NCBI RefSeq assembly: GCF_001440395.1
Contig: NZ_LLXZ01000123.1
Span: 1-64,000, forward strand
Length of the DNA stretch: 64,000 nt
Direction: 5' to 3'
DNA from: Bradyrhizobium jicamae
Lineage (GTDB): Bacteria > Pseudomonadota > Alphaproteobacteria > Rhizobiales > Xanthobacteraceae
Below, one piece after another: positions 7,488 to 14,335 of this stretch. The notes below the pieces were generated by a model. It had not been told where the DNA came from. It searched no databases and worked only from the letters and a program-made list of their open reading frames with translations. Made by a program: the position numbers and the translations under genes. The stretch's first letter is position 1. Each line of letters begins with the position of its first letter.

Positions 7488-8513
7488 CTATCGGCCACCA
7501 AACGTACGCCGCATATCCTGCTCGAATTTTTCCCGCCGCTCCCTTTCCTCGACTTCCCGCTTCTTGCTTTCCTCCTTCAGCCGTCTGGCCGTCTCCGCCC
7601 AATGTTTCTGCTGCTCGCGCGCTTTTGCGTTTTTCTCTGCGCGTGCCTGACGCTCCTGCGCCTGCCCCGGCATCTGCCACAGCCCGGTGAGATTGGTCAG
7701 CACGACGGCGATGCCGATCGAGAGGGCAACGATCTTGACGGTGTCCCAGCGCGAGATGACCTTCGGGTTTTCTCCCATTGCCACGACGTCAGGCTTCGGT
7801 GCGGGAGCCGCAGCGACCTTCGGAAGGTTGCTCCGCGATGCCGTCGCACTTGATCCGACATTTGATCCAACACTTGGCACGCTCGTCCTCGCCGGCTCGG
7901 CGGCCGGCGTGTCGCGAAAGGCAAGCCAGCGCGCTTCGACCGCTTCGCGGAGCGCCCGCGGCTCGACCGATACGAGTTCGTGATGCAAAGCCATCTGGAC
8001 CTGCGCGCCCCTGGGAATGAAATTGGCGCTCCATCCGGGGCCGCGCAGAAAGGCTGAGTCGACGAAGAGCCGCTGGTCGTAGAATGGCTTGGAAAGCACA
8101 ACCACGGTGACGTCGCGCAGGAGCAATAGATGGCGCGTTGCGAACTGACCGAACTGGAAGAACGACCAGTAGGTCGCTTCAACATCGATCGTGCCAATAG
8201 CCTGAATTTCGCGCCAAGGGATCAGGACTTCCTTGACGAAGGGGATTCGGTAACGGATACCCGCGGGCGAAAGCGTAAATAATGGCTTGCCGGGATTCGA
8301 GCGCCGCCAGAGCGTAAGGGCGACCAGGCCAGCACCGAACACCCAGCAGAGCACAATTCCGATGATCGTCCACGGCTCGCGGTCGAGGTCGACAAGCGCA
8401 TATATCAGGAGGCCCAGGAAGATCAGCAGGAGACCGGTCGGCAGCAGCCTGACGATGGCCGTGGTCGACCTGAATTCCAGCGTTTGATGGATATCCTGGC
8501 CGCTGACATTCAT
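7488..8513 (-). CDS. Membrane protein with C-terminal coiled coil, unknown
   Basis: The 341-residue protein starting MNVSGQ has two closely spaced membrane spans near residues 22-70, a soluble PH-like or STM3941-type middle (LFTLSPAGIRYRIPF, then LIPWREIQAI), a Pro/Ala/Ser linker around 190-245, a third span (about 255-275) and a highly charged coiled coil to the end (ERQARAEKNAKAREQ and EESKKREVEERERR). The mid-domain resembles membrane-associated bPH or YdbT-like domains, but that is tentative. The start at 8513 is chosen because the extra upstream residues are Arg/Pro-rich noise. It lies downstream of the HD-GYP gene on the same strand, 195 bases away. Confidence 0.7.
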   Translation of the reverse strand: MNVSGQDIHQTLEFRSTTAIVRLLPTGLLLIFLGLLIYALVDLDREPWTIIGIVLCWVFGAGLVALTLWRRSNPGKPLFTLSPAGIRYRIPFVKEVLIPWREIQAIGTIDVEATYWSFFQFGQFATRHLLLLRDVTVVVLSKPFYDQRLFVDSAFLRGPGWSANFIPRGAQVQMALHHELVSVEPRALREAVEARWLAFRDTPAAEPARTSVPSVGSNVGSSATASRSNLPKVAAAPAPKPDVVAMGENPKVISRWDTVKIVALSIGIAVVLTNLTGLWQMPGQAQERQARAEKNAKAREQQKHWAETARRLKEESKKREVEERERREKFEQDMRRTFGGR

Positions 8514-8708
8514 GGCTTCGGCTCTCGATCGCGGGAATGGATAACGAGCATCACAGCCTGCTCCACCGGGCTTCAATGGTCCGGTGCGGAGCCGCAAGGC
8601 GCCATGCGCTTATCTGTACCGGGGAATTGGTCGGGCGAGCGTAGATCGCGGTTCACACGGGCAACAAGACAGCACGGAAAATCAGCCCAACGGGCGCTTC
8701 CCGCGGCT

Positions 8709-9752
8709 TTATTTCGGCCCGAGCGCGACGTTGCGGAACGCCTTGACCAGCGATCCCTCCAGCTTGCCTTCCATGCCGCAGAGGATCTGGTAGGCGTCGG
8801 GCCGCGGCATCGGCGGCCGGTAGGGCCGCGACTCGATGAGGGCTGCAAAGATGTCGGAGATCGTCAGCAGCCGGACGAGATCGGAAATCTCGGCCGCCTT
8901 CAGCCCATCCGGATAGCCGGAGCCATCGAGATATTCGTGATGGTGCCGCACGCCGTCCAGAATCTCCGGCGTGATGCCGGCTACGCCCTTCAAGAGATCA
9001 TATCCGATCTCGGGATGGCGCCGGATGATCTGCTCTTCCTCGGGGTCGAGGCGGCCCGGCTTGTCGAGGATCGCCAGCGGAATGCGCGCCTTGCCGATGT
9101 CGTGCAGGGTCGCCGCCAGTCCGAGCCGCGATACGTCGGCGCCGGAGAAGCCGATATCGAGGGCGAAGCCGACCGCAATGCCGGTGACGAGCAGGCAATG
9201 CTGAAACGTGCCCTCATGATAGCGGCGCACCTCGTCGAGCCATGTCGACAGCCCCTCCTTCCCGACGCGGCTGATGATCTTCGACGTCGCACGCTTGGCA
9301 TCGGCGACCTTCACCGGCTTGCCAAGGCGTACATTCGAAAACATCGAGGCGAAGGCTGCCACGCCCTCGTCCAGATCCAATGCCGGAGCTGCCGCGCTGT
9401 CCGCCGCGGCGGCTTCCGCCGCTTCGATCTCCGCAACCTTGAGAACGGCTTCCTTGGGCCGCGAAATGATCGAGGTCGCGCCGAGCGCATGGGCCTGCGC
9501 CACCATCGAGCGGGAGAGATTGTGAACGACAAACAGTTTCTCGGGGATCGCGGCGAGGTCCTGCAGAACAAACCTGAGCTTATCGACGCGCGGCATCTGC
9601 CGCAGGTCGACGTCGACCATCAGCACGCCATGCGACCTGATCCGAGTGCCGTCACCGCCCAGCAGCCATGGGACCACGGCGTGTTGCGGCTCGAGCATCG
9701 CTCGAATCGCAGGCAACTTCGTCGGTTCGTCTGTGACAAAATAGACGAGCAT
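8709..9752 (-). CDS. HD-GYP domain c-di-GMP phosphodiesterase with degenerate receiver
   Basis: The 347-residue cytoplasmic protein carries an HD-GYP domain with intact signature residues: HDIGK (His217/Asp218), RHPEIG (His246) and HHEYLDGSGYP (residues 271-281). In characterised members this domain hydrolyses cyclic di-GMP through a metal centre. The first 105 residues resemble a receiver fold with a K100 in ISRPK, but the usual phospho-acceptor setting is poorly conserved (VDVDLRQM near 47), so phosphorylation is doubtful. An Ala/Glu-rich linker (110-130) joins the parts. It probably lowers c-di-GMP and so affects motility or exopolysaccharide. The glycanase genes to the right are divergent and could be linked through that pathway. 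Confidence 0.9.
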   Translation of the reverse strand: MLVYFVTDEPTKLPAIRAMLEPQHAVVPWLLGGDGTRIRSHGVLMVDVDLRQMPRVDKLRFVLQDLAAIPEKLFVVHNLSRSMVAQAHALGATSIISRPKEAVLKVAEIEAAEAAAADSAAAPALDLDEGVAAFASMFSNVRLGKPVKVADAKRATSKIISRVGKEGLSTWLDEVRRYHEGTFQHCLLVTGIAVGFALDIGFSGADVSRLGLAATLHDIGKARIPLAILDKPGRLDPEEEQIIRRHPEIGYDLLKGVAGITPEILDGVRHHHEYLDGSGYPDGLKAAEISDLVRLLTISDIFAALIESRPYRPPMPRPDAYQILCGMEGKLEGSLVKAFRNVALGPK

Positions 9753-9893
9753 TTCGAGAAAGGTCCGTATGCGCGAATATTAAAGAAATCGTCCCTCGAC
9801 GCTGAAGAACAGAAAAGAAAAATTGAACCATCTTGCCGGCGTTTCGGAGCACCGGGCCCTCACAGCCGGTCCCATCGGCATCGGGTACCTTCA

Positions 9894-9970
9894 ACGTACC
9901 TCATTGTTGGACATCGGGGCTACCTTGCCGTTAAGCGGCGACCTCGTATAACTACGTACCTCAAATGAGG
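9894..9970. promoter_or_regulatory. Paired ACGTACCTCA repeats and palindrome upstream of the GH16 gene
   Basis: The ten bases ACGTACCTCA occur at 9894-9903 and again at 9954-9963, 60 bp apart. The second copy runs into a palindrome (CCTCA at 9959-9963, AA, TGAGG at 9966-9970). The pair ends 44 bp before the GTG of the glycanase gene, inside the 261-bp gap between it and the divergent HD-GYP gene. The arrangement fits a dimeric regulator binding two helically phased sites. No regulator is identified. Confidence 0.35.
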
Positions 9971-10013
9971 GACGCGGTTCGACCTCAAAAGGCAGAGATC
10001 GAGGACATCGTCG

Positions 10014-11030
10014 GTGAGTGACCTGTCGCCTCGAAAAAATTCGGGAACCGAAAGATCGACGCTCTGTGCCTTGCTCTCGGTCGGCTGCCTGGTCGCCGGC
10101 CCGGCATCCGCGCAGGTCGATCTCGCCGGCGCGACCGCCAAACTGACGCTGCAGGTCGCAACCGCCATCCTCGGCGAAAAATGCCGCCGCGTCGAGACGC
10201 CGAACCCCGTCTCCTTCGCCTCTGTAGCGCTGCACCGGACCTTCCACGACGATTTCGACGCGCATCCGCTAACGGACAGCAGATGGGCGTCTTACTACGC
10301 CGGCGGCGCGGCCTGGCCGGAAGCGCGTTACTGGGGTGGCGAGGGTTCCGACTTCAGGCGCAAGACCAGCTATAATGGCGAACAGCAGATCTATGTCGAC
10401 CCGCGTTATGGCGGACGCGAAACAACGCCGCTCGGCCTCGATCCGTTCAAGGTCAGCAACGGCATTCTCTCGATCACAGCCAGTCGCACCCCGCCGGCGC
10501 TGAAGGCCGTGCTGTTCAACAATGAATACGTGTCAGGCATTCTCACGACGCAGAGCAGGTTTTCGCAAAAGTATGGATACTTCGAAATCCGCGCCAAGGT
10601 GCCGGTGGGCACCGGGGTTTGGCCGGCGTTCTGGATGCTCGCCGATGACGGCGGCTGGCCGCCCGAAATCGACATCATGGAGGGCCGTGGGCAGCGGCCG
10701 GGCAGCATCGTGATGACGACGCATTGGCGGATACCGGAGACGCAGCGCGTGGAACGCTGCGGGTTTGACTTCATCGTGCCGGACGCCGCGACCGCGTTCC
10801 ACGACTACGGCGTGCTGTGGCAGCCGGATCGCATCACCTATTTCATCGACCGACAGCCGGTCTCCGAGATCAAGGTCCCGGTCGGCTTCCACGAACCCAT
10901 GTACATGATCGTGAACCTTGCCATGGGCTCGAAGACTCTCGAGGGCGTCGGCTTCGTCGACGGCGAATCGCCCACGACCGTCGCCTTCGAGATCGATCGG
11001 GTATCCGCCTATCAAATCGACGAACGCTGA
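10014..11030 (+). CDS. Exported GH16 endo-beta-glucanase
   Basis: The 338-residue protein has an N-terminal export segment (hydrophobic stretch 16-33, cleavage probably after PASA at 33) and a GH16 beta-jelly-roll from about residue 75. The catalytic signature ExDxxE is intact as EIDIME (Glu218 nucleophile, Asp220, Glu223 acid/base). Conserved FEIRAKVP and WPAFWML strands precede it. GH16 enzymes cut beta-1,3 or mixed 1,3-1,4 glucans, and ExoK-type members trim rhizobial succinoglycan. The exact linkage cannot be read here. The start is GTG at 10014 with GAGG 8 bases upstream. A GH1 gene begins 9 bases after its stop, so the two form an operon. Confidence 0.9.
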   Translation: MSDLSPRKNSGTERSTLCALLSVGCLVAGPASAQVDLAGATAKLTLQVATAILGEKCRRVETPNPVSFASVALHRTFHDDFDAHPLTDSRWASYYAGGAAWPEARYWGGEGSDFRRKTSYNGEQQIYVDPRYGGRETTPLGLDPFKVSNGILSITASRTPPALKAVLFNNEYVSGILTTQSRFSQKYGYFEIRAKVPVGTGVWPAFWMLADDGGWPPEIDIMEGRGQRPGSIVMTTHWRIPETQRVERCGFDFIVPDAATAFHDYGVLWQPDRITYFIDRQPVSEIKVPVGFHEPMYMIVNLAMGSKTLEGVGFVDGESPTTVAFEIDRVSAYQIDER

Positions 11031-11039
11031 CCGGAGACC

Positions 11040-12506
11040 ATGATGTTCGGAAAATTCTCGCGCCGGCATTTTGCAAAGCTGGCGGGCCTGTCCGCCCTCG
11101 GCATGGCGGCGCGTCCGGCTGAAGCCGCCGCGCAGGCGGCGGCCGACCGGCCGAGCCTGGCAAATTTTCCGAAAGACTTCGTGTGGGGCACCGCCACCTC
11201 GTCCTATCAGATCGAGGGCGCCGTCAATGAAGACGGCCGCGGTCTCTCGATCTGGGATACGTTTACTCACACGCCCGGCAAGATCGAGGACGGCACCACT
11301 GGCGACCGCGCCAACGAACACTACCACCGCTACAAGGAAGACATCGGCCTGATCAGGGAAGTGGGCGCAAAAGCCTACCGGTTTTCGATCGCGTGGCCGC
11401 GGATATTTCCGGAAGGAACCGGCAAGCCGAATCCAAAGGGCCTCGACTTCTACGACCGCCTCGTCGACGAACTGCTCCGGCAGGGCATCGATCCCTATGC
11501 CACGCTCTATCATTGGGATCTGCCGCAGGCGCTCGAAGACAGGGTCGGCGGCTGGCGATCCAGCGAAACGTCAAAGGCATTCGGCGACTATGCCGGCCAC
11601 GTGGCCGCGCGCCTGTCGGACCGCGTCAACTCGATCTTCACGATCAACGAAGCCGGAAGGTTTGTGAATTTCGGCTATGGCTGGGGTGTCGACGCGCCCG
11701 GCCTCAAACTGCCGGACGCCGACGTCAATCAGGTCCGCCACCATGTCGCACTGGCGCACGGCCTCGCGGTGCAGGCGATCCGCGCTCATGGACGCAAGGG
11801 CACCAAGGTGGGGCCGGCGGAGAACATCGCCGCCTGCGTGCCGGCATTCGACACGCCGGAGAACGTCCGCGCCGCCGAGATCGCGACGCGCGAACTGAAC
11901 TCGGGCTTCCTCGGCGTCATCCTGGAAGGCAAATACACCGACGGCTTTCTGCAGTTCGCCGGCAAGAACGCACCGAAATTCACCGATGCCGAATTGAAGA
12001 TCATCTCGACGCCGAACGATTTTGTCGGCCTCAATATCTACGCGCCGCAATTCTATATCGCGGCTTCCGACAAGGCACCGGGCTGGAGCGTGCTGCCCTT
12101 CCCGGCTTCATTCCCGCACATGAATTCGGAATGGCTGCGCGTCGGCCCGGAGACGATCTACTGGGCGCCGCGGCTGGCAGCGAAGGTCTGGAACATCGAG
12201 ACGATCTATATCAGCGAGAACGGTACCTCGTCGGAAGACAGGCTTCGCGACGACGGCCAGGTCTACGACCTCGATCGCATCATGTATCTGCGCAACTACT
12301 TGCGGCAATTGCAGCGCGCGACGTCGGAGGGCGTGCCGGTGCGCGGCTATTTCCTCTGGAGCCTGATGGACAATTTCGAATGGATCTACGGCTACGAGAA
12401 ACGCTTCGGGCTCTACCACGTCGATTTCGCCACGCAGCGGCGGACGCCGAAACTCAGCGTCGCCTTCTATCGCGATGTTGTGGCGCGGAACGCAATCGGC
12501 GTCTGA
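11040..12506 (+). CDS. Tat-exported GH1 beta-glucosidase
   Basis: This 488-residue protein (or 487 from the second ATG at 11043) has a twin-arginine signal (FSRRHFAKLAG, cut near residue 35) and a full GH1 TIM barrel beginning FPKDFVWGTATSSYQIEG. The nucleophile motif SENG contains Glu393. The acid/base motif is INEA (Glu204) where most GH1 enzymes have NEP. The usual WDLPQAL and LWSLMDNFEW motifs are present. GH1 enzymes remove terminal beta-glucosyl units. Downstream of an endo-acting GH16, it would finish degrading a beta-glucan outside the cytoplasm. GGAGACC before the paired ATGs is the ribosome site. Confidence 0.92.
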   Translation: MMFGKFSRRHFAKLAGLSALGMAARPAEAAAQAAADRPSLANFPKDFVWGTATSSYQIEGAVNEDGRGLSIWDTFTHTPGKIEDGTTGDRANEHYHRYKEDIGLIREVGAKAYRFSIAWPRIFPEGTGKPNPKGLDFYDRLVDELLRQGIDPYATLYHWDLPQALEDRVGGWRSSETSKAFGDYAGHVAARLSDRVNSIFTINEAGRFVNFGYGWGVDAPGLKLPDADVNQVRHHVALAHGLAVQAIRAHGRKGTKVGPAENIAACVPAFDTPENVRAAEIATRELNSGFLGVILEGKYTDGFLQFAGKNAPKFTDAELKIISTPNDFVGLNIYAPQFYIAASDKAPGWSVLPFPASFPHMNSEWLRVGPETIYWAPRLAAKVWNIETIYISENGTSSEDRLRDDGQVYDLDRIMYLRNYLRQLQRATSEGVPVRGYFLWSLMDNFEWIYGYEKRFGLYHVDFATQRRTPKLSVAFYRDVVARNAIGV

Positions 12507-12512
12507 GCGGCG

Positions 12513-12755
12513 TCAGTCCTGTCCATATCGCGCGGCTTGCCGCACCGGTGCGAGGACTTCCGACGTGAAGCGCTGCTCGAGGTCGGTTGCCACAGTGGTG
12601 ACGGGTTGCTGCGCAACCTTGCGCGACGATTCGTGACCTAGAAATGCACCGGCGGCCGTGATCATCAGCACGACATAAAGTACGAACATGCCGCCGACCC
12701 ATTGCCAGTAAAGCCGGCGGTGGTCGGGTGTCAGGCTTTCGAGTAATCGACGCAT
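12513..12755 (-). CDS. Small single-span membrane protein
   Basis: The 80-residue product has a cytoplasmic N-terminus (MRRLLESLTPDHRRL), one membrane span (about residues 19-41) and a polar C-terminal half. A GGAGG lies 7 bases before the ATG. It is convergent with the GH1 gene, six bases from its stop. No family is recognised. Confidence 0.6.
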   Translation of the reverse strand: MRRLLESLTPDHRRLYWQWVGGMFVLYVVLMITAAGAFLGHESSRKVAQQPVTTVATDLEQRFTSEVLAPVRQAARYGQD

Positions 12756-12853
12756 GGTTTGCCTCCTCGCAGAACCAGTGCGCTGCGTATACGCCTCAAG
12801 TTACAAGCGGTGTGTGACGTACTTCACAGATGTCAATTTGAAGCGGAGAACCC

Positions 12854-13174
12854 GTGACCGGAGCCGAACTGAAGAAACTTCGCCAGCATCTCGGTGAGGC
12901 CATCGGCCAGCCGCTGTCGGTGGCCGACATGGCCAAACTCTGCGGGCTGCCGGCCGCGGATGGCGCCGACACCATCCGCAAATGGGAGGTCACCGGTCCG
13001 ACCGGGCCGGTCGCGGAACTCTTGCGCATCCTGGCGATGGCCAGCGATCACTATCCGATCCTTGAGATGTTCAACGTGTTCGACCGTCACGACGTGCCGG
13101 TGAAAGAGCGCCCGGCGCGCCGGCAGGCCTTCCGCGAGCAGATGCGCGGCGACGTGCGCCGCCGCATCGGTTAA
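12854..13174 (+). CDS. Helix-turn-helix DNA-binding protein
   Basis: The 106-residue protein has an N-terminal HTH of the XRE/plasmid-antitoxin style. LKKLRQHLGEAI is followed by LSVADMAKLCGLP, and then DTIRKWEVTGP, where the Trp sits at the usual helix-4 position. The rest is a helical tail ending in a basic cluster (RPARRQAFREQMRGD). The start is GTG at 12854 with GGAG 6 bases upstream. Its TAA stop lies inside a perfect TTAA-N7-TTAA box, so the next regulatory region begins within the gene end. Targets are unknown. It may act on the adjacent porin gene or on itself. Confidence 0.7.
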   Translation: MTGAELKKLRQHLGEAIGQPLSVADMAKLCGLPAADGADTIRKWEVTGPTGPVAELLRILAMASDHYPILEMFNVFDRHDVPVKERPARRQAFREQMRGDVRRRIG

Positions 13175-13186
13175 GCAGAGCTTAAC
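13171..13186. promoter_or_regulatory. CtrA-type box 1 (TTAA-N7-TTAAC)
   Basis: TTAA at 13171-13174 and TTAAC at 13182-13186 are separated by exactly seven bases, matching the full CtrA consensus of alphaproteobacteria. The site is also a perfect GTTAAGC/GCTTAAC inverted repeat (13170-13186). It overlaps the stop codon of the HTH gene and lies about 210 bp before the porin start. Confidence 0.55.
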
Positions 13187-13233
13187 GCGGAGCGGTGGAG
13201 GGTTACCGAAATTAAGCCTTTGCTTACCTTTGA

Positions 13234-13249
13234 TTAGGCCTTCATTAAG
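13234..13249. promoter_or_regulatory. CtrA-type box 2 (TTAG-N7-TTAAG)
   Basis: TTAG at 13234-13237 and TTAAG at 13245-13249 keep the N7 spacing with one mismatch in the first half-site and one at the last base. An additional off-spaced TTAA/CTTAC pair lies at 13212-13227. Clustering of such sites upstream of the porin gene strengthens the case for CtrA control. Confidence 0.4.
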
Positions 13250-13290
13250 TACAAAAAACGTTTGTCGGCCAATGGGTTGGGTTAGGATCC

Positions 13291-13327
13291 GCTGTCACCT
13301 CCAAGTGACAGCATTTTAGATAAATGC
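13291..13327 (+). promoter_or_regulatory. Two abutting hairpins in the porin leader
   Basis: GCTGTCAC (13291-13298) pairs with GTGACAGC (13305-13312) across a six-base loop. GCATTT (13311-13316) pairs with AAATGC (13322-13327) and shares two bases with the first stem, so the two hairpins are mutually exclusive at the junction. They lie 70-100 bases before the porin ATG. A role in mRNA stability or as a switch is conceivable. The first hairpin is followed by ATTTTAG and could act as a weak terminator. Confidence 0.4.
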
Positions 13328-13396
13328 AGTCTAAGTGCGAGGTCATGTGATGCCCCGCACGAGGGTGTCGCCGAACGGTTTTCGGAGACCAACACC

Positions 13397-14122
13397 ATGA
13401 AGAAGATCCTCGCAGCCCTCGTGGCCTTCGCCGCCCTCACCGCCGCCGCGCCGGCTCTCGGCGCCGATCTCGGCGGGCGCTCCTACTACAAGACGCCGCC
13501 GGCCTATGTGGCCCCGCTCTATAACTGGACCGGCTTCTATCTCGGCGGCCATATCGGCGGCGCCTTCAGCGGCAGCAACGATTTCAACGGCACGGTGCTG
13601 AGCGATTCCCGCGCCCGCCTGCTCGGCGGCATTCAGGCCGGCCTCGACTGGCAGTTCGCGCCGAACTGGGTGCTCGGCACCGAGGGCCAGTATTCCTGGC
13701 TCGGCAAGAACAACCTTACCGCCACCTTCCCGGGCGGCTACGTCTACACCAACGATCAGCGCGGCCTCGGCTCGATCACGGCCCGCATCGGCTACACCTG
13801 GGGTCCGGGCCTGATCTACGTCAAAGGCGGCTGGGCCTATTCCGACAACAGCGAGCGGGTGACGCTTGGCGGCGTGCCGATCCCGTTCCTGCTCGACGGC
13901 AACCACAGCAACGGCTGGACCGTCGGCGCCGGCCTCGAATACATGGTCGCCCCGAACTGGTCGGTCAAAGGCGAGTACATGTATTACGATTTCGGCAGCA
14001 GCCGCTTCGTGAACCCCGTCGCGCTGGCGCCGTTCGGAAGCTTCCACAACGAGGACCACACGCTGAAGCTCGGCGTCAATTATCGCTTCAACTTCGCAAG
14101 CCCGGTGGTGGCACGCTACTGA
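13397..14122 (+). CDS. Outer-membrane beta-barrel protein (Omp25/31/RopB-like)
   Basis: The 241-residue protein has a Sec signal peptide (residues 1-22, ending LGA) and alternating amphipathic strands typical of eight-stranded barrels. The opening YNWTGFYLGGHIGGAF is the family hallmark. Later strands include ITARIGYTWGPGLIYVKGGWAY and WTVGAGLEYMVAPNWSVKGEY fragments, and the C-terminal strand ends in aromatic/Tyr, as needed for BAM recognition. Such proteins are abundant outer-membrane porin-like proteins in Rhizobiales. GGAG lies 9 bases before the ATG. The long leader carries CtrA-type boxes and hairpins, and a strong terminator follows. Confidence 0.92.
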   Translation: MKKILAALVAFAALTAAAPALGADLGGRSYYKTPPAYVAPLYNWTGFYLGGHIGGAFSGSNDFNGTVLSDSRARLLGGIQAGLDWQFAPNWVLGTEGQYSWLGKNNLTATFPGGYVYTNDQRGLGSITARIGYTWGPGLIYVKGGWAYSDNSERVTLGGVPIPFLLDGNHSNGWTVGAGLEYMVAPNWSVKGEYMYYDFGSSRFVNPVALAPFGSFHNEDHTLKLGVNYRFNFASPVVARY

Positions 14123-14145
14123 GCCCGTTCAACCGCGAATTGCAG

Positions 14146-14174
14146 AAGGCCGGCTTTCACGCCGGCCTTTTTTG
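14146..14174 (+). terminator. Rho-independent terminator of the porin gene
   Basis: AAGGCCGGC (14146-14154) pairs perfectly with GCCGGCCTT (14161-14169) across a TTTCAC loop and is followed by a T-run. It starts 24 bases after the porin stop codon. A second, weaker TTTTCCG/CGGAAAA hairpin lies at 14185-14203. Confidence 0.9.
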
Positions 14175-14335
14175 TTTTGTGCGCTTTTCCGGCTTGCGGA
14201 AAAACCCGGAGCAAACGCTGCACCAGGCAAAATTATGGCGAAAAACGTTCCGATTTTCCAAACTTGTTAACCGGGTATCGCGATACTGCCGCGCGAGGAA
14301 ACATCCCAAGGTAGCGTAGACGGGGCAGCGGGCAG

